A stretch of 7,518 nucleotides of DNA from an uncultured Prevotella sp. (GTDB lineage: Bacteria > Bacteroidota > Bacteroidia > Bacteroidales > Bacteroidaceae). The notes under the pieces are model-generated. The model ran no database searches and was not told where the DNA came from. It worked only from the letters and a program-made list of their open reading frames with translations. Shown here in pieces: positions 5,057-7,518 of this stretch. The stretch covers positions 1 to 7,518 of the forward strand of contig CAMOTK010000099.1 of NCBI GenBank assembly GCA_946625715.1, written 5' to 3'. The position numbers and the translations under genes are program-made. Within the stretch, counting starts at the first letter, position 1; each line of letters starts with the position of its first letter.

Positions 5057-6043
5057 ATGAAAATCCCATACCTTGCAGCCTTCCTCTCGGTTGCGCTCTT
5101 TGCCGCTTGCAGCAATGCCCGCAAAACGGCCGCCGACGAGGCGCTGTCGCGTCCTGTAAACATCAGTTTCTCGGCCGACTCGGCCTTTCTCTTCTGCCAG
5201 CAGCAGTGCGACTTCGGACCGCGCGTCATGAACAGCGAGGCCCACGACCGTTGCGGCCGCTGGATTGCAGAGAAGTTTCGCAGCTACGGCATGACCGTCA
5301 CCGAACAGAAAGCCACGCTCAAAGGCTACGACGGCACACCCCTGCAGGCTACCAACATCATTGCCAGCTATAAGCCCGATGCCGCCGCTCGCATCCTGCT
5401 CTGTGCCCACTGGGACAGCAGGCCGTGGGCCGACAACGACCCCGATGAGGCCAACCACCGCAAGCCGGTGATGGCGGCCAACGACGGTGCCAGCGGTGTG
5501 GCCGTGATGCTCGAGGTGGCGCGGCTGCTCCATCAGACCGACTCGCTGCAGCTGGGTGTCGACTTCATCTGCTTCGATGCCGAAGACTGGGGCGTGCCGC
5601 AGTGGAGCGAGGCTGAAGACCCGGGCGACACCTGGGCCCTCGGCGCACAGTACTGGGCTGCCCATAAGCACGAACCCAACTACAACGCTCGCTACGGCAT
5701 CTTGCTCGACATGGTGGGCGGCGAGGCGGCACGCTTCTATCGCGAAGGTTTCTCGAAGCAGTATGCCAACCGCATCGTCAACCGCGTGTGGGCGGCTGCC
5801 GAGGTGGCCGGCTATGGCTCCTACTTCCCGCAGCGCGATGGCGGCGGCGTCACCGACGACCATGTGCCCGTGAACGAGGTGGCAGGCATTCCCTGCATCG
5901 ACATCATTGCCTACTATCCCGACTGCGAGCAGAGCAGCTTCGGCCCAACATGGCATACGGTCGATGATACTATGCAGCACATCGACCGTAATACCTTGAA
6001 AGCCGTAGGGCAAACGTTATTACAAGTTTTGTTTACGGAGTGA
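5057..6043 (+). CDS. Glutaminyl-peptide cyclotransferase, M28-type lipoprotein
   Basis: This 328-residue zinc enzyme is predicted to convert N-terminal glutamine of exported proteins to pyroglutamate. Residues 1-18 form a lipoprotein signal peptide ending LFAAC, with C18 lipidated; the following SNARK lacks an acidic surface-export signal, so it probably faces the periplasm. Family motifs in order: HWDSRP (118-123), NDGASG with zinc-ligand D143, FDAEDWG (173-179) with E176 as likely acid/base and D177 as zinc ligand, LLDMVGG with D218, TDDHVP with D267-D268, and WH at 299-300 with H300 as third zinc ligand. These match human QC D159, E201/E202, D248, D305 and W329/H330 by position. Length agrees with the Bacteroidota cyclases of Porphyromonas and Prevotella (about 330). 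An aminopeptidase of M28 type is the alternative, but the WHT and DDH motifs favour the cyclase. It starts 5 bases after the dipeptidase stop, and its last 11 bases overlap the fucP 3' end. Confidence 0.9.
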   Translation: MKIPYLAAFLSVALFAACSNARKTAADEALSRPVNISFSADSAFLFCQQQCDFGPRVMNSEAHDRCGRWIAEKFRSYGMTVTEQKATLKGYDGTPLQATNIIASYKPDAAARILLCAHWDSRPWADNDPDEANHRKPVMAANDGASGVAVMLEVARLLHQTDSLQLGVDFICFDAEDWGVPQWSEAEDPGDTWALGAQYWAAHKHEPNYNARYGILLDMVGGEAARFYREGFSKQYANRIVNRVWAAAEVAGYGSYFPQRDGGGVTDDHVPVNEVAGIPCIDIIAYYPDCEQSSFGPTWHTVDDTMQHIDRNTLKAVGQTLLQVLFTE

Positions 6044-7343
6044 TTCGCTTGTAGCTGCGATAACCGTAGGCTGTGACTATCACGAAGCACAGCAGCGGCA
6101 GCACAAACGATGCGTTGACAGCAGGATGGCCGAACACCGTCTGCTGGTCGATAATCATGCCCTGAAGCGGGGGCATCAGCGCTCCGCCGACGATGGCCAT
6201 CACGAGGAAGGCAGCGCCGAGCGTGGTGTCTTGGCTGTCGACGTTCTCCAAGGCTATGCCGTAGATGGTGGGGAACATGAGCGACATGAAGAAGCTGATG
6301 CCGCACAGGCAGTAGAGACCTACCATGCCCACGATGCTGATGGCACCCAGCGTGCAGAGTCCGGCGCCCACGCCGAAGACGGCCAGCAGCAGGCGCGAGT
6401 TGAAGTACTTCATCAGTAGGGTGCTGATGAAGCGGCTGCAGAGGAACATCGACATGGCGGCAATGTTGTACATCTGTGCCGTGGCCTTGTTGATGCCCAA
6501 GTTGTCGGCATACTGGATGATGAACGTCCACGTCATGATTTGCGCAGCCACGTAGAACACCTGAGCCACCACGCCTTCGCGGTAGACCACGTTGTGCCAC
6601 AGGTTGCCGAGCGTCTGGCGCGTGGTGTGGGTCAGTCCCTGAGCTTTCTTTTCCTCGCTCTCCGTCTTGGGCATCTTGGTCAGCGCAATGATGATGAACA
6701 CACAAAGCACCACCAGGCCAATGGCCACATACGGGTTGCGGATGACGGCCAGGTCGTGTACGCGGATGTCGGCCTTCTCGGCCTCAGAGAGTCCGAAGAA
6801 GATGATTTGTCCGGCCGCGTCGCGCTTGTCGCTGATGAGCTGCGGCAGCACGATGAGCGAAGCCACCGACATGCCGCAGAGCGAGCCCATGGGGTTGAAG
6901 GCCTGCGCCATGTTCAGTCGGCGTGTGCTCGTCTCCTTGTCGCCGAGCGAGAGGATGAAGGGGTTGGCTGTGGTCTCAAGGAAGGCCAGTCCGAACGTCA
7001 GGATGTAGAGCGAACCGCAGAAGAAGGCGAAGCTCTGCAGCGAGGCGGCCGGGATGAAGAGGAAGGCGCCGATGGCATAGAGGGCCAGGCCCAGCAGGAT
7101 GCCGCTCTTGTACGAATACTTGCGTATGAAGAGCGCCGCCGGCACGGCCATCGTGGCGTAGCCGCCGTAGAAGGCGAACTGCACCATCGATGCCTTGGTT
7201 GCCGATAGCTCCATCACGGTCTGGAAGGCTGCCACCATCGGGTTGGTGATGTCGTTGGCAAAGCCCCACAGCGCAAAGAGCGACGTGATGAGTATGAAAG
7301 TAAACAGGTACTTTCTTGGGACAAGCGGTTTCTTTTGTTCCAT
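6033..7343 (-). CDS. fucP: L-fucose/proton symporter, MFS family
   Basis: This 436-residue inner-membrane protein is almost the length of E. coli FucP (438) and has the pattern of about 12 hydrophobic segments in two halves joined by a charged cytoplasmic loop (about 223-247). It imports L-fucose with protons. Family signatures include LWGFANDITNPM (25-36), QFAFYGGYATM (55-65), the FLETTANPF motif with E123 (the equivalent of proton-coupling E135 in E. coli), and LNMAQAFNPMG (143-153). The acidic residue in helix 1 is D31, three residues before the position of E. coli D46, which is N34 here. The gene sits 14 bases downstream of fucI, with AAGGA (complement of 7354-7358) overlapping the fucI stop, so the two are co-transcribed. 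The related Bacteroidota hexose transporter GluP/GlcP is an alternative on sequence alone, but linkage to fucI settles on fucose. Confidence 0.95.
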   Translation of the reverse strand: MEQKKPLVPRKYLFTFILITSLFALWGFANDITNPMVAAFQTVMELSATKASMVQFAFYGGYATMAVPAALFIRKYSYKSGILLGLALYAIGAFLFIPAASLQSFAFFCGSLYILTFGLAFLETTANPFILSLGDKETSTRRLNMAQAFNPMGSLCGMSVASLIVLPQLISDKRDAAGQIIFFGLSEAEKADIRVHDLAVIRNPYVAIGLVVLCVFIIIALTKMPKTESEEKKAQGLTHTTRQTLGNLWHNVVYREGVVAQVFYVAAQIMTWTFIIQYADNLGINKATAQMYNIAAMSMFLCSRFISTLLMKYFNSRLLLAVFGVGAGLCTLGAISIVGMVGLYCLCGISFFMSLMFPTIYGIALENVDSQDTTLGAAFLVMAIVGGALMPPLQGMIIDQQTVFGHPAVNASFVLPLLCFVIVTAYGYRSYKRITP

Positions 7344-7353
7344 CAGACTTTTT

Positions 7354-7358
7354 TCCTT
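7354..7358 (-). promoter_or_regulatory. Ribosome binding site of fucP
   Basis: On the minus strand AAGGA overlaps the last base of the fucI stop codon and lies 10 bases before the fucP ATG. The extended string AAGGAAAAAAG is identical to the one before the first FKBP gene. Confidence 0.55.
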
Positions 7359-7518
7359 TACTTATAGATAGGACCGTAAGCGGCGCAAGCGCGATAGTCG
7401 GCACCTTCCTTGTCCATGCCGAAGGCATTCCAAGCGGCCGGGCGGAAGATGTCCTTGTCGGCTATGTTGTGCATGCAGACGGGGATGCGCAGGATGGAGC
7501 ACAGCGTGATGATGTCGG
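7358..7518 (-). CDS. fucI: L-fucose isomerase, C-terminal end (cut by the window edge)
   Basis: Only the last 52 residues are present; the gene continues past the right edge. They read through [31 protein letters not shown] and the terminal YGPIYK. These closely match the C-terminus of E. coli FucI (IPVCMHN, then RPSAWAAHGMD, then DYRACQNYGPLYK). FucI converts L-fucose to L-fuculose (and D-arabinose to D-ribulose) in the cytoplasm, the first step after uptake by FucP. It is upstream of fucP on the same strand with a 14-base gap, so the pair forms at least part of a fucose-use operon. Nothing can be said here about its promoter or regulator, which lie outside the window. Confidence 0.94.
   Translation of the reverse strand, partial: DIITLCSILRIPVCMHNIADKDIFRPAAWNAFGMDKEGADYRACAAYGPIYK

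Noticed and set aside
5986..6038. CCGTAA/TTACGG and GTAATA/TATTAC pairings as a terminator between the convergent genes
   Set aside because: Only six base pairs each, with large loops and no GC-rich stem plus U-tract; not better than chance.
6540..7208. Plus-strand frame of about 220 codons opposite fucP
   Set aside because: Composition rich in His, Glu and Arg with no recognisable domain; the opposite strand encodes a clear 12-helix transporter.

Overview
The window reads as chromosomal DNA of a Bacteroidales bacterium, most likely Prevotellaceae. The evidence is two promoter boxes of the Bacteroidota type (TAnnTTTG), the general absence of Shine-Dalgarno sites, GC-rich codons set against AT-rich gaps, and the protein families themselves: Bacteroidota-style FkpA-like lipoproteins, an M28 glutaminyl cyclase lipoprotein, and a FucP with the GFAND-TNPM motif. 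Genus placement is inference. No phage, insertion sequence, tRNA, rRNA or CRISPR is visible.

Layout. (1) 1-146 is a leader region with a short perfect dyad. (2) 147-2656 is a plus-strand transcription unit of three tandem FKBP-type prolyl isomerases with a promoter in front and a strong intrinsic terminator behind. The first protein has no export signal (cytoplasmic, FklB-like), the second is a lipoprotein, and the third has a signal peptidase I leader. One unit therefore appears to supply prolyl isomerases to several compartments. (3) 2712-6043 is a second plus-strand unit with its own promoter: an Lrp/AsnC-type regulator, then a two-domain protein joining a C26-type gamma-glutamyl hydrolase/amidotransferase to an M19 dipeptidase, then a lipoprotein glutaminyl-peptide cyclotransferase. 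Spacings of 12 and 5 bases suggest one transcript for peptide and N-terminal glutamine handling under an amino-acid-responsive regulator. (4) 6033-7518 is a minus-strand L-fucose module: the 3' end of L-fucose isomerase (fucI) followed by the L-fucose/proton symporter (fucP). It converges on the cyclotransferase gene with an 11-base overlap of coding ends.

The most rewarding points are the C26::M19 fusion, whose order of activities resembles gamma-glutamyl removal followed by dipeptide cleavage; an in-frame 15-base tandem repeat inside its M19 domain; and the predicted mature N-terminal glutamine of the third FKBP, a textbook substrate for the cyclotransferase encoded about 2.5 kb downstream. 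I see no clearly new defence or mobile system. The novelty here lies in gene architecture.
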